Positions 19,055 to 29,507 of a DNA stretch of 52,129 nt are shown here, in pieces. The position numbers and the translations under genes are program-made. The notes beneath the pieces are model-generated. The model saw only the letters and a program-made list of their open reading frames with translations, was not told the origin of the DNA and did no database searches. Source of the stretch: Dyella sp. EPa41 (GTDB lineage Bacteria; Pseudomonadota; Gammaproteobacteria; Xanthomonadales; Rhodanobacteraceae); contig NZ_BCPR01000033.1 in the NCBI RefSeq assembly GCF_016586165.1, forward strand, positions 1-52,129, given 5' to 3'. How positions within the stretch are numbered: position 1 is the first letter of the stretch; every line of letters starts with the position of its first letter.

Positions 19055-21889
19055 GCGGGCCACCTCGATACGCTCGAAGCACTCGATCTGGTCACCGACC
19101 TTGACGTCGTTGTACTGCTTCACGGCGATACCGCATTCCATGCCGTTGCGCACTTCGTCGACGAGGTCCTTGAAGCGGCGCAGCGACTCCAGCTCGCCCT
19201 GGAAGACCACGGTGTTGTCGCGCAGCACGCGGATCGGCTTGCTGCGCTTGACCGTGCCTTCGATGACCATGCAACCGGCCACCGCGCCGAACTTGGAGCT
19301 GCGGAACACCTCGCGGACCTGCGCCACGCCGATGATCTCTTCGCGCACTTCCTTGCCCAGCAGACCCGAAGCGGCCTGCTTCACCTGGTCGATCACGTCG
19401 TAGATGATCGAGAAGTAGCGGACATCGAGGCCGGAAGTGTCGATCACCTTGCGGGCCGAGGCGTCGGCACGGACGTTGAAACCGATCACCAGCGCCTTCG
19501 ACGCGGCGGCAAGCGTGGCGTCGGACTCGGTGATGCCGCCGACGCCGGCCGCGATCACGTTGACCTTCACGTTCTCGTTGCCGATCTGGCTCAGCGACTC
19601 GCGCAACGCCTGCACCGAACCCTGCACGTCGGCCTTGACCAGGATGTTGAGCGTCTGCTGCTCGGCACCCTGGCCCATCTGGGCCATGATGTCCTCGAGG
19701 CGGTTGGCCTTGCTGACCATGCGCGTTTCGCGACGCTTGAGCTGGCGCTCGGCCGCCACTTCGCGGGCCAGGCGCTCGTCGGCCACGACTACGAAGTCGT
19801 CGCCCGACTCCGGCACGCCGGACAGACCCAGCACCTGCACCGGGATCGACGGGCCGGCTTCCTGCACGGTCTTGCCGTTCTCGTCGATCAGCGCGCGCAT
19901 GCGGCCGTACTCGATACCGCAGACGACGAAGTCGCCGCGCTTGAGCGTGCCCTGCTGCACCAGCACCGTCGCCACCGGGCCGCGACCGCGGTCGAGGCTC
20001 GATTCGATGACCACGCCGGAGGCCGGGCCGTCTTCGACCGCCGTCAGCTCCATCACTTCGGCCTGGACCAGGATCGCGTCGAGCAGGTCGTCGATGCCCA
20101 TGCCGGTCTTGGCCGAGATCGGCACGAACGGCGTGTCACCGCCCCACTCTTCCGGAATCACTTCCAGGTTGCCGAGACCCTGCTTGACGTGGTCCGGGTT
20201 GGCGTCGGACTTGTCCATCTTGTTGAGCGCGACGATCAGCGGCACCTTGGCGGCGCGCGCATGCTGCACGGCTTCGGCCGTCTGCGGCATGACGCCGTCG
20301 TCGGCCGCGACCACCAGCACCACGATGTCGGTGGACTGGGCGCCGCGGGCGCGCATGGACGTAAACGCCGCATGGCCCGGGGTGTCGAGGAACGTGATGA
20401 CGCCCTTGGGCGTTTCCACGTGGTACGCACCGATGTGCTGCGTGATGCCGCCCGCTTCGCCCGAGGCGACCTTGGTGCGGCGGATGTAGTCGAGCGTGGA
20501 GGTCTTGCCGTGGTCGACGTGGCCCATGATGGTGACCACCGGCGGACGCGGCTTCTTCTCACCTTCCAGCTCGGCGTTCTGCGTGTGGGCAGCCAGCGCG
20601 GCTTCGGCGTTGTTCTCGTTCGCGGCCACGGCCTTGTGGCCGAGTTCCTCGATCACCAGCACGGCCGTGTCGTGGTCGATGGTCTGGTTGATGGTGGCCA
20701 TCACGCCCATCTTGAAGAGGGCCTTGACCACCTCCGAACCCTTGACCGCCATCTTGTTGGCCAGATCGGCGACCACGTTGTTGTCGCCCACCACCACCTC
20801 GCGCACGACCGCGGCGGTCGGACGGGTGAAGCCGTGCGGACCGCTGGCGGCCGGCGAGCCGCCGCGCGGTACGTCGCGGTTCGGGCCCTTGCCGGGCTTG
20901 CCGCGCTTGTTGCTGGAGCGGCGCGCGCGATCGGCGTCGCTCAGGTGCAGCTCGCCCGCGGCGAAGCGCTTGCCACCCGGCGTGTCGTCGCGGTCGCGCC
21001 CGTGGCGCGCCTTGTTGCGGCTGTCACCCGCCGAGGCAGCGGCGGGCGTGGAAGCGCCCGCAGCGGCCGGGCCCGGACGGTTCGCGGCAGGCGCTGCCGT
21101 CGAGGCGGTCTTCGAGGCCGGAGCGGCCGGCGTAATGACGACCTTCTTCTCGCGGCGACGCGGCTCGTGGATGGTCGGCACGATCATGCCGAGCGAACTG
21201 TGGTCGATGCGCTGCACCGCGGGCTCGGCGACGACGGCCGCCGGCTTTTCCGCAGCCTCGACCGGCGCTTCCGCCGGCTCGGGAGCGGCGGTTTCCGCGG
21301 CCGCGGCGCGCTGTGCCTGCTCGTGCGCACGCGCGACGGCTTCGGCTTCTTCGGCCTGCTGCTGGCGGCGCTGCTCTTCCTCGGCTTCGCGCTGGCGCTG
21401 TGCTTCCGCTTCGCGCTGATGCGCCTCTTCCTGGCGGCGGCGATCCGCTTCCAGGCGCTCGTTTTCCTCGTGGTCGCGCTGCTGCTGCGATTCCTGCAGC
21501 TTGCGCACGGCATCCTCGCGCTCGACGTCGCTGCCGGCTTCTTCGGCAATGACGCTGCGCTTGACATAGGTGCGCTTGGCGCGGACTTCGACGTTCACCG
21601 TCTTGGCGCCAGCGGCGCCGCGGGCGCCAGGCGTGGCCACCTTCAGCTCGCTGACCTTGCGGCGCTTGAGCGTGATCTGGCGTGGCGAGCTGTCGTCCGA
21701 TTCGGCGGCGGCGAGTTCGCCCTTGCCGTGGGTGCGGCGCAGGAAGCCCAGCAGCTTCACCTTTTCGGTGCTGCTGATGATCTGCTCCGGATCGGAGAAT
21801 TTCATACCGGCCTCGGCCAGCTGTCCGAGCAGCTTGTCCACCGGCATGCCAAGTACCTTGGCGAGTTGTTTGATCGTTACGTCCGACAT
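19046..21889 (-). CDS. infB: Translation initiation factor IF-2
   Basis: GTPase that places fMet-tRNA in the P site and promotes subunit joining. 947 residues, somewhat longer than E. coli IF-2. The N-terminus ([20 protein letters not shown]) is the IF2-N domain; residues about 130-360 are a low-complexity region, first Glu/Gln/Arg-rich and charged, then Ala/Pro-rich; the G domain begins near 450 with GHVDHGKT (456-463), followed by DTPGHAAF and NKMD; domains II-IV complete the protein. The initiator tRNA it uses is encoded at the head of the same block. The stop codon is inside a 12-bp hairpin. Confidence 0.97.
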   Translation of the reverse strand: MSDVTIKQLAKVLGMPVDKLLGQLAEAGMKFSDPEQIISSTEKVKLLGFLRRTHGKGELAAAESDDSSPRQITLKRRKVSELKVATPGARGAAGAKTVNVEVRAKRTYVKRSVIAEEAGSDVEREDAVRKLQESQQQRDHEENERLEADRRRQEEAHQREAEAQRQREAEEEQRRQQQAEEAEAVARAHEQAQRAAAAETAAPEPAEAPVEAAEKPAAVVAEPAVQRIDHSSLGMIVPTIHEPRRREKKVVITPAAPASKTASTAAPAANRPGPAAAGASTPAAASAGDSRNKARHGRDRDDTPGGKRFAAGELHLSDADRARRSSNKRGKPGKGPNRDVPRGGSPAASGPHGFTRPTAAVVREVVVGDNNVVADLANKMAVKGSEVVKALFKMGVMATINQTIDHDTAVLVIEELGHKAVAANENNAEAALAAHTQNAELEGEKKPRPPVVTIMGHVDHGKTSTLDYIRRTKVASGEAGGITQHIGAYHVETPKGVITFLDTPGHAAFTSMRARGAQSTDIVVLVVAADDGVMPQTAEAVQHARAAKVPLIVALNKMDKSDANPDHVKQGLGNLEVIPEEWGGDTPFVPISAKTGMGIDDLLDAILVQAEVMELTAVEDGPASGVVIESSLDRGRGPVATVLVQQGTLKRGDFVVCGIEYGRMRALIDENGKTVQEAGPSIPVQVLGLSGVPESGDDFVVVADERLAREVAAERQLKRRETRMVSKANRLEDIMAQMGQGAEQQTLNILVKADVQGSVQALRESLSQIGNENVKVNVIAAGVGGITESDATLAAASKALVIGFNVRADASARKVIDTSGLDVRYFSIIYDVIDQVKQAASGLLGKEVREEIIGVAQVREVFRSSKFGAVAGCMVIEGTVKRSKPIRVLRDNTVVFQGELESLRRFKDLVDEVRNGMECGIAVKQYNDVKVGDQIECFERIEVARTL

Positions 21890-22013
21890 CGTGTTCTTTC
21901 TCCGCCGTTCCCGCGCTAGGCCATGCAGTCACTTCCGCACGGCCACCCCCATCCCTGGTGGAAGGCGTCTCAGCCTTCCTCGGCGCGCCCATCCAGGGCG
22001 CCGCCGCCCGCGG

Positions 22014-23519
22014 TTAGCCACCCTTCTCCAGACGCTCGATCATCGGCGCGCGTGCAGCCATGATCAGCGCCGCAGCGCGATCTTCGTCCATACCCTCGAT
22101 GTCGATCAGGTCGTCGACCGCGAGGTCGGCCAGATCGTCCACCGTCACCACTTCGCGAGCCGCCAGCGCGTACGCGGTGGCTTCGTCCATGCCCGGCAGC
22201 TGCAGGAGCTCTTCCGACGGCTGGTGCTCGTCGATGCTCTCCTCCACCGCCAACGCCTCGGTCAGCAGCGCGTCGCGGGCGCGGGCGCGCAGCTCCTCGA
22301 CGATGTCCTCGTCGAAGCCTTCCACCGCCAGCAGCTCGGCGCTGGGCACGTAGGCGATTTCCTCGACACTGGAGAAGCCTTCTTGCACGAGGATGTTGGC
22401 GATCTCCTGGTCCACTTCCAGCTTGTCCATGAACAGCTGGCGCGCGGCTTCCTGCTCGGCTTCGCTCTTGGCGGCGACCTGGTCCTGCGTCATCACGTTG
22501 AGCTGCCAGCCGGTGAGCTTGCTGGCAAGGCGCACGTTCTGGCCACCGCGACCGATGGCCTGGGACAGCTTGTCCTCGGCCACGGCGATGTCCATGGAAT
22601 GCTTTTCTTCGTCCATGATGATCGACTGGACTTCGGCCGGCGCCATCGCATTGATGACGTACTGGGCCTGGTTCTCGTGCCACAGGATGATGTCCACGCG
22701 CTCGCCATTGAGTTCGTTGGACACGGCCTGCACGCGCGAACCGCGCATGCCGATGCAGGCGCCGATGGGATCGGTGCGCGAATCATGCGCGACCACGGCG
22801 ATCTTGGCGCGGTCGCCCGGATCGCGGGCGCAGCCCTTGATCTCGACCAGGCCCTGGCCCACTTCCGGCACTTCGAGCTTGAACAGCTCGATCATGAATT
22901 CCGGCGCGGCGCGCGACACGAACAACTGCGGGCCGCGGGCTTCGGAACGCACCTCGTAGAGGTAGCCGCGGACGCGGTCGCCGACGCGGGCCGACTCGCG
23001 CGGAATCGTCTTGTCGCGCGGGATGAAGGCCTCGGCGTTGCCGCCCAGGTCGAGGTAGACATTGCCGCGCTCGACGCGCTTGACGATGCCGGTGACCAGC
23101 TCGCCCACGCGCTCCTGGAACGCGTCGACCACCTGCTGGCGCTCGGCTTCGCGAACGCGCTGCACGATCACCTGCTTGGCGGCCTGCGCGGCGATGCGGC
23201 CGAACTCGGCGTTCTCGATCTGCGTCTCGATGTATTCGCCGACCTGCGAGTCTTCACGCTCGTCGACGGCGTCCATCAGGCGCACCTGGTGGTACGGCGA
23301 TTCCATCTCGCCGTCGTCGGCGATGACTTCCCAGCGACGGAAAGTCTCGTAATCACCGCTGTGGCGGTCGATGCTCACGCGGATATCCGGATCTTCGTCC
23401 GGATAGCGCTTCTTGGCAGCGGACGCGAGCGCCGCTTCCATCGCCTGGAAAATCACTTCACGCGACACGCCCTTTTCATTGGCGACCGCGTCAACCACCA
23501 GCAAAAGTTCTTTGCTCAT
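22014..23519 (-). CDS. nusA: Transcription termination/antitermination factor NusA
   Basis: Binds RNA polymerase, modulates pausing, intrinsic termination and rRNA antitermination. 501 residues: N-terminal RNAP-binding domain, S1 domain ([21 protein letters not shown] near 138), two KH domains ([21 protein letters not shown] and [15 protein letters not shown]), and two C-terminal acidic helix-hairpin-helix repeats as in E. coli. ATG at 23519 starts [18 protein letters not shown]; the open frame upstream overlaps rimP and is not family-like. In E. coli NusA acts on its own leader; terminator hairpins upstream of rimP offer the same target here. Confidence 0.97.
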   Translation of the reverse strand: MSKELLLVVDAVANEKGVSREVIFQAMEAALASAAKKRYPDEDPDIRVSIDRHSGDYETFRRWEVIADDGEMESPYHQVRLMDAVDEREDSQVGEYIETQIENAEFGRIAAQAAKQVIVQRVREAERQQVVDAFQERVGELVTGIVKRVERGNVYLDLGGNAEAFIPRDKTIPRESARVGDRVRGYLYEVRSEARGPQLFVSRAAPEFMIELFKLEVPEVGQGLVEIKGCARDPGDRAKIAVVAHDSRTDPIGACIGMRGSRVQAVSNELNGERVDIILWHENQAQYVINAMAPAEVQSIIMDEEKHSMDIAVAEDKLSQAIGRGGQNVRLASKLTGWQLNVMTQDQVAAKSEAEQEAARQLFMDKLEVDQEIANILVQEGFSSVEEIAYVPSAELLAVEGFDEDIVEELRARARDALLTEALAVEESIDEHQPSEELLQLPGMDEATAYALAAREVVTVDDLADLAVDDLIDIEGMDEDRAAALIMAARAPMIERLEKGG

Positions 23520-23566
23520 TGCAGCAACTCCGTAGACGCCGCCGGCGCCGATCGGTTTCGATTGAT

Positions 23567-24082
23567 TTATTTCGAGGCCTTCTTGCCCGGTTTCTTGCCC
23601 GGCTTGGGCTGCGGCACGTAACCGAGCGCTGCCCAATCGGGTACCACGCGCGCGCTTTCCACCGCGTCGTGGTCGAACTCGAAGGTCTTCCCCTCTGCTT
23701 CCAGCGAGATCCTCTCACCGTCCACCGAGATCACCTTACCGCGCAGGCGGCGGCGTCCTTCCAGGGGCGCCTTCAGCAATACCTTCACTTCCGTCCCGGA
23801 CACCTTGGCGAACTGCGCCGCGGTGAACAGCGGGCGGTCGATGCCGGGGGAAGAAACTTCCAATACATAGTGGCCCGGGATCGGGTCCTCAACGTCCAGC
23901 ATCGCCGACAGTTCGCGACTGGCCGCCTCGCAGTCATCGAGGTTGACCTCGCGGCCCTCGGCGTCCAGGTAGACCCGCAGAGTACTCTGCCCCTGCGACG
24001 GGGTGAACTCCACGCCAATGCATTCCAGGCCCAGATCGGCCAGGACTTCGGTGAAGCGTTGAGCTAATGCCTGCGTATCCAT
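23567..24082 (-). CDS. rimP: Ribosome maturation factor RimP
   Basis: Assists 30S maturation. 171 residues with the two-domain layout: alpha/beta N-terminal domain ([29 protein letters not shown]) including [12 protein letters not shown] (93-104), then an SH3-like domain, and a short basic tail ([12 protein letters not shown]) after it. First protein gene after metY, with a terminator-like hairpin 30 bases upstream of its ATG. Confidence 0.95.
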   Translation of the reverse strand: MDTQALAQRFTEVLADLGLECIGVEFTPSQGQSTLRVYLDAEGREVNLDDCEAASRELSAMLDVEDPIPGHYVLEVSSPGIDRPLFTAAQFAKVSGTEVKVLLKAPLEGRRRLRGKVISVDGERISLEAEGKTFEFDHDAVESARVVPDWAALGYVPQPKPGKKPGKKASK

Positions 24083-24111
24083 GATTCGTCTACCGTACGG
24101 TCGCCAGAAAC

Positions 24112-24136
24112 AAAAAATGGGCTCAAGCGGCCCATT
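24112..24136 (-). terminator. Terminator-like hairpin directly upstream of rimP
   Basis: On the minus strand AATGGGC / GCCCATT (7 bp, 7-base loop, 24116-24136) runs into a T-tract TTTTTTG (complement of 24111-24117). It sits about 30 bases before the rimP ATG, downstream of the metY promoter, so it must be read through for rimP-nusA-infB expression. Confidence 0.7.
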
Positions 24137-24258
24137 CCCTGCTCTTCAAGGAGAGCATCCTCGCCGATGTCCCGACCCATCCAGACCTTTCCGGGGCACC
24201 CTTGGCGCAGCCAGCATCGAAGCGGCGTGTGACACATGTGCGACGCTTCCTTGCGCCC

Positions 24259-24291
24259 AACAAAAAAGCCTCACGAGGAGGCTTTCTTGTT
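24259..24291 (-). terminator. Terminator after tRNA-fMet
   Basis: Stem of 14 pairs with one mismatch: minus-strand AACAAGAAAGCCTC pairs with GAGGCTTTTTTGTT around CTCGT; the 3' arm contains six T residues. It begins about a dozen bases after the tRNA 3' end. Confidence 0.85.
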
Positions 24292-24303
24292 CTAAGAAAG
24301 ATC

Positions 24304-24380
24304 TGGTAGCGGGGGCAGGATTCGAACCTGCGACCTTCGGGTTATGAGCCCGACGAGCTGCCAGACTGCTCCACCCCGCA
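24304..24380 (-). tRNA. metY: Initiator tRNA-fMet(CAT)
   Basis: 77-nt tRNA with encoded CCA. The anticodon loop CTCATAA gives CAU; the anticodon stem has the three G-C pairs (GGG/CCC) and the D stem has A11-U24, both marks of bacterial initiators. The T loop GGTTCGAATCC is normal. The acceptor lacks a Watson-Crick 1-72 pair as expected, but the mismatch is U1-U72 where C1-A72 is the bacterial norm. It heads the rimP-nusA-infB block exactly as metY does in E. coli. Confidence 0.96.
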
Positions 24381-24393
24381 TCAGAGTCCAGAA

Positions 24394-24422
24394 ATAGTAG
24401 CGAGATGGCCGATTTCTTGCAA
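24394..24422 (-). promoter_or_regulatory. Sigma-70-type promoter of metY-rimP-nusA-infB
   Basis: Minus-strand TTGCAA (24417-24422), 17-base spacer, TACTAT (24394-24399). Predicted start near 24387, only a few bases before the mature tRNA 5' end. It lies just beyond the nuo terminator. Confidence 0.78.
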
Positions 24423-24454
24423 GCCGTTTCGCGAAATTATTTCAGTACTTCTTC

Positions 24455-24487
24455 AAAAACATCGTGGCGGAAGCATCCGCCACGATG
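24455..24487 (-). terminator. Terminator of the nuo operon
   Basis: Perfect 12-bp stem (24460-24471 with 24476-24487), 4-base loop, followed on the minus strand by TTTTTG. It starts 5 bases after the nuoN stop. Confidence 0.92.
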
Positions 24488-24491
24488 CGCA

Positions 24492-25931
24492 TCAACCGAC
24501 GAAAACCCGCTGGCACCAGCCAAACAGCGGGCCCCAGGCAAAGCCCAGCACCAGCAGCGCCAGCACGTTCAAGGACAGCACCAGGCGCACCGACGCATCG
24601 CCCTGCAGGCGCACCTCGGTGCCTTCGACCGGCTTGTCGAAGTACATCACCTTGACCACGCGCAGGTAGTAGTAGAGGCCGATGATGGCAAACACGGCAC
24701 CGACGATGGCCAGCCACAGGAAGCCGGCATGGATCGCGGCCTGCAGCACCAGCAGCTTGGCGAAGAAGCCAAACAGCGGGGGCACGCCAGCCAGCGAGAA
24801 CATCACCAGCATCATCAGGAACGCCGCCCACGGCGAGCGCTGGTTCAGGCCCTTGAGGTCGTCGATCTCTTCGCATTCGAAGCCGACGCGTGCCAGCGCC
24901 AGGATCACGCCGAAGGCCGCCGTGCCCATCAGGGCATAGCTGATCGCGTAGAACAGCGCCGCGGCATAGCCCTCGGGGCCGGCATTGACCAGGCCCAGCA
25001 GCAGGTAACCCATGTGCGAGATGGTCGAATAGGCCAGCAGGCGCTTGAGGTTGCTCTGCACGATGGCCACGATGTTGCCGATCGCCAGCGACAGCACCGC
25101 CAGGCAGGCCAGCATCAGCTGCCAGTGCTGCGAGAGATCACCCAGGCCCGAGGCCAGCAGGCGGTAGGCCATGCCGAACGCCGCCAGCTTCGGCGCCGAG
25201 CCGATGAAGATGGTCACGGCGGTCGGCGAGCCCTGGTAGACGTCCGGGATCCACATGTGGAACGGCGCCGCGCCCAGCTTGAAGGCGATGCCCACGATCA
25301 TGAAGATCAGGCCGAACACCAGCAGGTGCGGCATGCCCGTGTGGGCCGCGGCCATGTGCAGGCGTGCCAGGTCCAGCGTGCCGGTGGCGCCGTAGACCAT
25401 CGACATGCCGTACAGCAGCATGCCCGAGGCCAGCGCACCCAGCACGAAGTACTTGATCGCCGCTTCCGAGGACAGGCGCGAGTCGCGGTTCAAGGCCACC
25501 AGCGCGTACGACGACAGCGTGAGCTGTTCCAGGCCCAGGTACACCGTCACCAGGCTGCCGGCCGAAACCAGCAGCATGATGCCGATCACCGCGAAGATCG
25601 ACAGCGTGTAGAACTCGCCGACGAACAGCTTGCGGTCGACCAGGTAGGGCTTGGCGTAGACAAACACCAGTGCGGTGGCGAGCAGCGCGAAGACCTTGAG
25701 GATCTCGGCCACGCCGTCGCGCACGAACATGCCGCTGAAGGCGGTGACCGGCTGGCTGGGCTGGCCGCCCACCACCAGGTAGATCGCCACCACCAGCACG
25801 GCGATGGAGAGCCAATGCAGCAGGGGACGCTGTTCCGCCTTCATGAAGGCGTCCAGGAGCAGCAGCAAGCACGCTGCCGCCACCAGATACAGCTCCGGCA
25901 GCAGGATCAGAATGTCATTGAAATTCGGCAT
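24492..25931 (-). CDS. nuoN: NADH-quinone oxidoreductase subunit N
   Basis: Antiporter-like membrane subunit of complex I contributing a proton channel. 479 residues with about 14 membrane helices and the Proton_antipo_M core (YFVLGALASGMLLYGMSMVY, GIAFKLGAAPFHMWIPDVYQ). Last gene of the nuo operon, 16 bases after nuoM, directly before the terminator. Confidence 0.96.
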   Translation of the reverse strand: MPNFNDILILLPELYLVAAACLLLLLDAFMKAEQRPLLHWLSIAVLVVAIYLVVGGQPSQPVTAFSGMFVRDGVAEILKVFALLATALVFVYAKPYLVDRKLFVGEFYTLSIFAVIGIMLLVSAGSLVTVYLGLEQLTLSSYALVALNRDSRLSSEAAIKYFVLGALASGMLLYGMSMVYGATGTLDLARLHMAAAHTGMPHLLVFGLIFMIVGIAFKLGAAPFHMWIPDVYQGSPTAVTIFIGSAPKLAAFGMAYRLLASGLGDLSQHWQLMLACLAVLSLAIGNIVAIVQSNLKRLLAYSTISHMGYLLLGLVNAGPEGYAAALFYAISYALMGTAAFGVILALARVGFECEEIDDLKGLNQRSPWAAFLMMLVMFSLAGVPPLFGFFAKLLVLQAAIHAGFLWLAIVGAVFAIIGLYYYLRVVKVMYFDKPVEGTEVRLQGDASVRLVLSLNVLALLVLGFAWGPLFGWCQRVFVG

Positions 25932-25947
25932 GATCAGTCAGTCCTGC

Positions 25948-27456
25948 TTAGATCTTGTGATTGCCAAGCTGCGTGACCAGCTGTGACACCGAGCTGTCCA
26001 TCAGATGGACCAGCGGCTCCGGCCAGATGCCCAGCACCAGCGTGCCCGCGGCGAAGACGCCCAGCACGAACCACTCACGGCCGTTGATGTCCTTCATCTC
26101 GGCCACGTGCGAATTGGTAATGTCGCCCCACAGCACGCGCTTGACGAGGTATAGCGTGTAGGCCGCGCTGATGATCAGCGTGAACGCGGCGAACAGCGCG
26201 ATCCACGGGTTGGCCTGGAAGCTGGCCAGGATCACCTGGAACTCGCCCACGAAACCGCTGGTGCCCGGCATGCCGCAATTGGCCATGGCGAACAGCACGT
26301 AGAAGAAGCCGAACCACGGCATCACGTTGATGACGCCGCCGTAGTCCTTGATCTGGCGGGTGTGCAGGCGGTCATACAGCACGCCGATGCACGAGAACAT
26401 CGCGCCCGACACGAAGCCGTGCGAAATCATCTGCACCATGGCGCCCTGCACGCCCAGCTTGGCGGCGTCCAGGTTGTTGTTGCCGCGCACCAGCATGAAG
26501 GCGATGAAGATGCCCAGGGTGACGAAGCCCATGTGCGCCACGGACGAGTACGCCACCAGCTTCTTCATGTCCTCCTGCACCAGCGCGATGTAGCCGATGT
26601 AGATCACCGCGATCAGGCTCAGGCCGATCACCACCCAGGCGTAAGCCTCGGAGGCATCCGGCGTGATCGGCAGCGAGAAGCGCAGGAAACCGTAGCCACC
26701 GATCTTCAGCATCACCGCGGCCAGCACCACCGAACCACCGGTCGGCGCCTCCACGTGGGCGTCCGGCAACCAGGTATGCACCGGCACCATCGGCACCTTC
26801 ACCGCGAAGGCGATCAGGAAGGCGAAGAACAGCCAGGTCTGCTCCTTCATGCTCAGCGGCAGCGCGGCCAGCTGGGCCAGGTCGAACGTGCCGGCCTTCA
26901 GGTACAGGTAGATCAGGCCCACCAGCATGAAGATGGAGCCGAAGAACGTGTAGATGAAGAACTTCAACGTGGCGTACACGCGCCGCGGGCCACCCCAGAC
27001 ACCGATGAGGATGAACATCGGGATCAGCATGGCCTCGAAGAACACGTAGAACAGCAACGCGTCGGTGGCGCAGAACACGCCGATCATCAGGCCTTCGAGC
27101 ACCAGCATGGCGGCCATGTACTGGTGCGGGTTGACCTGGATGACTTCCCAGGCGCCCACGATGACCAGGATGCCCACCAGGGTGGTCAGCAGGATCAGCG
27201 CGATGGCGATGCCGTCGACGGCCAGCGCGTAATGCACGTTGAGGCCGGCGATCCAGAGATGGTCTTCCACCATCTGCTTGGCAGCATCGGACGCGTTGTA
27301 CTGCGGCAGCAGGTAGAGGCTGACCGCGAAGGTGGCGATGGCCACCAGCAGCGAAATCCAGCGCGCGGCGTTGGGCCGGCTGGAGCCGGCGAGCAGCACG
27401 GGGATGGCGCCCACGATGGGGAGCCAGATCAGCAGGCTGAGCAAATGATTGAACAT
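25948..27456 (-). CDS. nuoM: NADH-quinone oxidoreductase subunit M
   Basis: Second antiporter-like subunit. 502 residues, about 14 helices; diagnostic stretches FVFFEAMLIPMFILIG-type region near 135-150, KVPMVPVHTWLPDAHVEAPT (about 218-237) with the channel lysine, and MKKLVAYSSVAHMGFVTLG. Lies 13 bases after nuoL. Confidence 0.96.
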   Translation of the reverse strand: MFNHLLSLLIWLPIVGAIPVLLAGSSRPNAARWISLLVAIATFAVSLYLLPQYNASDAAKQMVEDHLWIAGLNVHYALAVDGIAIALILLTTLVGILVIVGAWEVIQVNPHQYMAAMLVLEGLMIGVFCATDALLFYVFFEAMLIPMFILIGVWGGPRRVYATLKFFIYTFFGSIFMLVGLIYLYLKAGTFDLAQLAALPLSMKEQTWLFFAFLIAFAVKVPMVPVHTWLPDAHVEAPTGGSVVLAAVMLKIGGYGFLRFSLPITPDASEAYAWVVIGLSLIAVIYIGYIALVQEDMKKLVAYSSVAHMGFVTLGIFIAFMLVRGNNNLDAAKLGVQGAMVQMISHGFVSGAMFSCIGVLYDRLHTRQIKDYGGVINVMPWFGFFYVLFAMANCGMPGTSGFVGEFQVILASFQANPWIALFAAFTLIISAAYTLYLVKRVLWGDITNSHVAEMKDINGREWFVLGVFAAGTLVLGIWPEPLVHLMDSSVSQLVTQLGNHKI

Positions 27457-27469
27457 GGAGCAGGTTCCC

Positions 27470-29503
27470 TTATTGCCCGACCAGCCAATACCCGCCGAGC
27501 AGCAGGATAAGGCCGAGAATCATTGCGAAGGCGTAGTGATAGAGATAACCGGACTGCAGGCGGCGCACGCCGCCGGCGATGCGGTCCACCAGGCCAGCCG
27601 AACCGTCGACGAGCACGCCATCGATCACCGCCGTGTCGCCGCCCTTCCACAGGGCACGACCCAGCGCGATGCCGCCGCGGGCGAACACGATGTAGTACAC
27701 CGCGTCGAACCAGTACTTGTGGTTGAGCACGTTGTAGATCGGCTTGAGCGCATTCTTGATGCGATCGGCCACCGACGGGTTGAACAGGTAGATGTAGGTC
27801 TGGATGGCGAACGCCGTCAGCACCAGCAGGAACGGCAGCTGCGTGAAGCCATGCAGCGCCATGCCGACCCAGCTGTGGAACTCCTTGCCGAGCTCGCCGA
27901 GCACGTTGTTCGCCTCGTTGACGTGGATGGCCGAGCCGAACCATTCGCCGTAAAGCAGCGGCTTGATGGCGAACGCACCGACCACGATGGACGGAATGGC
28001 CAGCAGGATCAGCGGCAGCGTCACCACCCACGGCGTCTCGTGCGGGGTCTGGTGCATGATGCCAGGCTCATGGTGGCCATGGTCGTCCTTGTGCTCGACG
28101 TGATGGCCGTGGCTGTGGTCGTGCACCACCGTGAAACGCTCCTTGCCATGGAACGTCAGGTACATCTGGCGGAACGTGTACAGCGCGGTCACGAAGGCAC
28201 CGGCCATCACGCAGAAGTAGGCGTAGTTCGAGCCCCAGCGATGCGACTCGCCGACGGCCTCGATGATCGCGTCCTTCGAATAGAAGCCCGCGAAGAACGG
28301 CACGCCGCACAGCGCCAGCGAACCGATCCACATGGTGATCCAGGTGATCGGCATGTACTTGCGCAGGCCGCCCATGTAGCGCATGTCCTGCTCGTGGTGC
28401 ATGGCGATGATCACCGAGCCCGCGCCGAGGAACAACAGCGCCTTGAAGAAGGCGTGGGTCATCAGGTGGAACACGGCGCCGGCATAGGCCGACACGCCCA
28501 GCGCCACCGTCATGTAGCCCAGCTGCGAGAGCGTGGAGTACGCGACGACGCGCTTGATGTCGTTCTGCACGATGCCGATGAGGCCCGTGAACAGCGCACC
28601 GGTCGCGCCGATCACCATCACGAAGCTGAGCGCGGTGTCCGACAGTTCGAACAGCGGCGACATGCGCGCCACCATGAAGATGCCGGCGGTCACCATCGTC
28701 GCGGCGTGGATCAGCGCGGAGATCGGCGTGGGGCCTTCCATCGAGTCCGGCAGCCACACGTGCAGCGGCACCTGGGCCGACTTGCCCATGGCACCGATGA
28801 ACAGGAAGATGCAGATGACCGTGGCGGCATCCCAATGGGTGTTCTGCGTGATCTGCAGCGTCTTGCCCACCAGGGTCGGCGCAGCGGAAAACGCGGTGGC
28901 GTAGTCGAGGGTGCCGAGGAAATACAGCACGCCGGCGATGCCGAGCAGGAAGCCGAAGTCGCCCACGCGGTTGACCACAAACGCCTTGAGGTTGGCGAAG
29001 ATCGCGGTCGGGCGCTTGAACCAGAAACCGATCAGCAGGTACGAGACCAGGCCCACCGCTTCCCAGCCGAAGAACAGCTGCATGAAGTTGTTGCTCATCA
29101 CGAGCATCAACATCGAGAAGGTGAACAGCGAGATGTAGCTGAAGAAGCGCTGGTAACCCGGGTCCTCATGCATGTAGCCGATGGTGTAGATGTGCACCAG
29201 CAGCGACACGAAGGTGACCACCACCATCATCATGGCAGTGAGGCGATCGATCAGGAAACCGACGTGCGCGGAGTACTGGCCGATCTCGAACCAGGTGTAG
29301 ATGTTGTGGTTGTAGACCGGGGCGCCACCGGCGGTGAGCTGGTAGAGCACGTAGATCGACAGGCCGCAGGCGATCGCCACGCCGAGGATGGTCACCGTGT
29401 GCGCGCCGGCCCGGCCGATGAAGCGGCCGAAGAAGCCCGCGAGCAGGCATCCGACGAGCGGCGCCAGCGCGATGGTCAGCAAAATGGAGGTAGACAGTTC
29501 CAT
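27470..29503 (-). CDS. nuoL: NADH-quinone oxidoreductase subunit L
   Basis: Largest antiporter-like subunit, carrying the long lateral helix that braces the membrane arm. 677 residues: N-terminal oxidoreductase helix region, the proton channel core (GKSAQVPLHVWLPDSMEGPT near 229-248; VVAYSTLSQLGYM) and C-terminal helices. Between helices, residues 461-488 form a soluble loop with 11 His in 28 residues (HDHSHGHH, DHGHH), absent from E. coli NuoL. Starts four bases after the nuoK stop. Confidence 0.96.
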   Translation of the reverse strand: MELSTSILLTIALAPLVGCLLAGFFGRFIGRAGAHTVTILGVAIACGLSIYVLYQLTAGGAPVYNHNIYTWFEIGQYSAHVGFLIDRLTAMMMVVVTFVSLLVHIYTIGYMHEDPGYQRFFSYISLFTFSMLMLVMSNNFMQLFFGWEAVGLVSYLLIGFWFKRPTAIFANLKAFVVNRVGDFGFLLGIAGVLYFLGTLDYATAFSAAPTLVGKTLQITQNTHWDAATVICIFLFIGAMGKSAQVPLHVWLPDSMEGPTPISALIHAATMVTAGIFMVARMSPLFELSDTALSFVMVIGATGALFTGLIGIVQNDIKRVVAYSTLSQLGYMTVALGVSAYAGAVFHLMTHAFFKALLFLGAGSVIIAMHHEQDMRYMGGLRKYMPITWITMWIGSLALCGVPFFAGFYSKDAIIEAVGESHRWGSNYAYFCVMAGAFVTALYTFRQMYLTFHGKERFTVVHDHSHGHHVEHKDDHGHHEPGIMHQTPHETPWVVTLPLILLAIPSIVVGAFAIKPLLYGEWFGSAIHVNEANNVLGELGKEFHSWVGMALHGFTQLPFLLVLTAFAIQTYIYLFNPSVADRIKNALKPIYNVLNHKYWFDAVYYIVFARGGIALGRALWKGGDTAVIDGVLVDGSAGLVDRIAGGVRRLQSGYLYHYAFAMILGLILLLGGYWLVGQ

Positions 29504-29507
29504 CGGC

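Noticed and set aside
24304..24380. tRNA as elongator tRNA-Met or tRNA-Ile2 (CAT anticodon)
   Set aside because: The GGG/CCC anticodon stem, A11-U24 and absence of a 1-72 pair identify the initiator.
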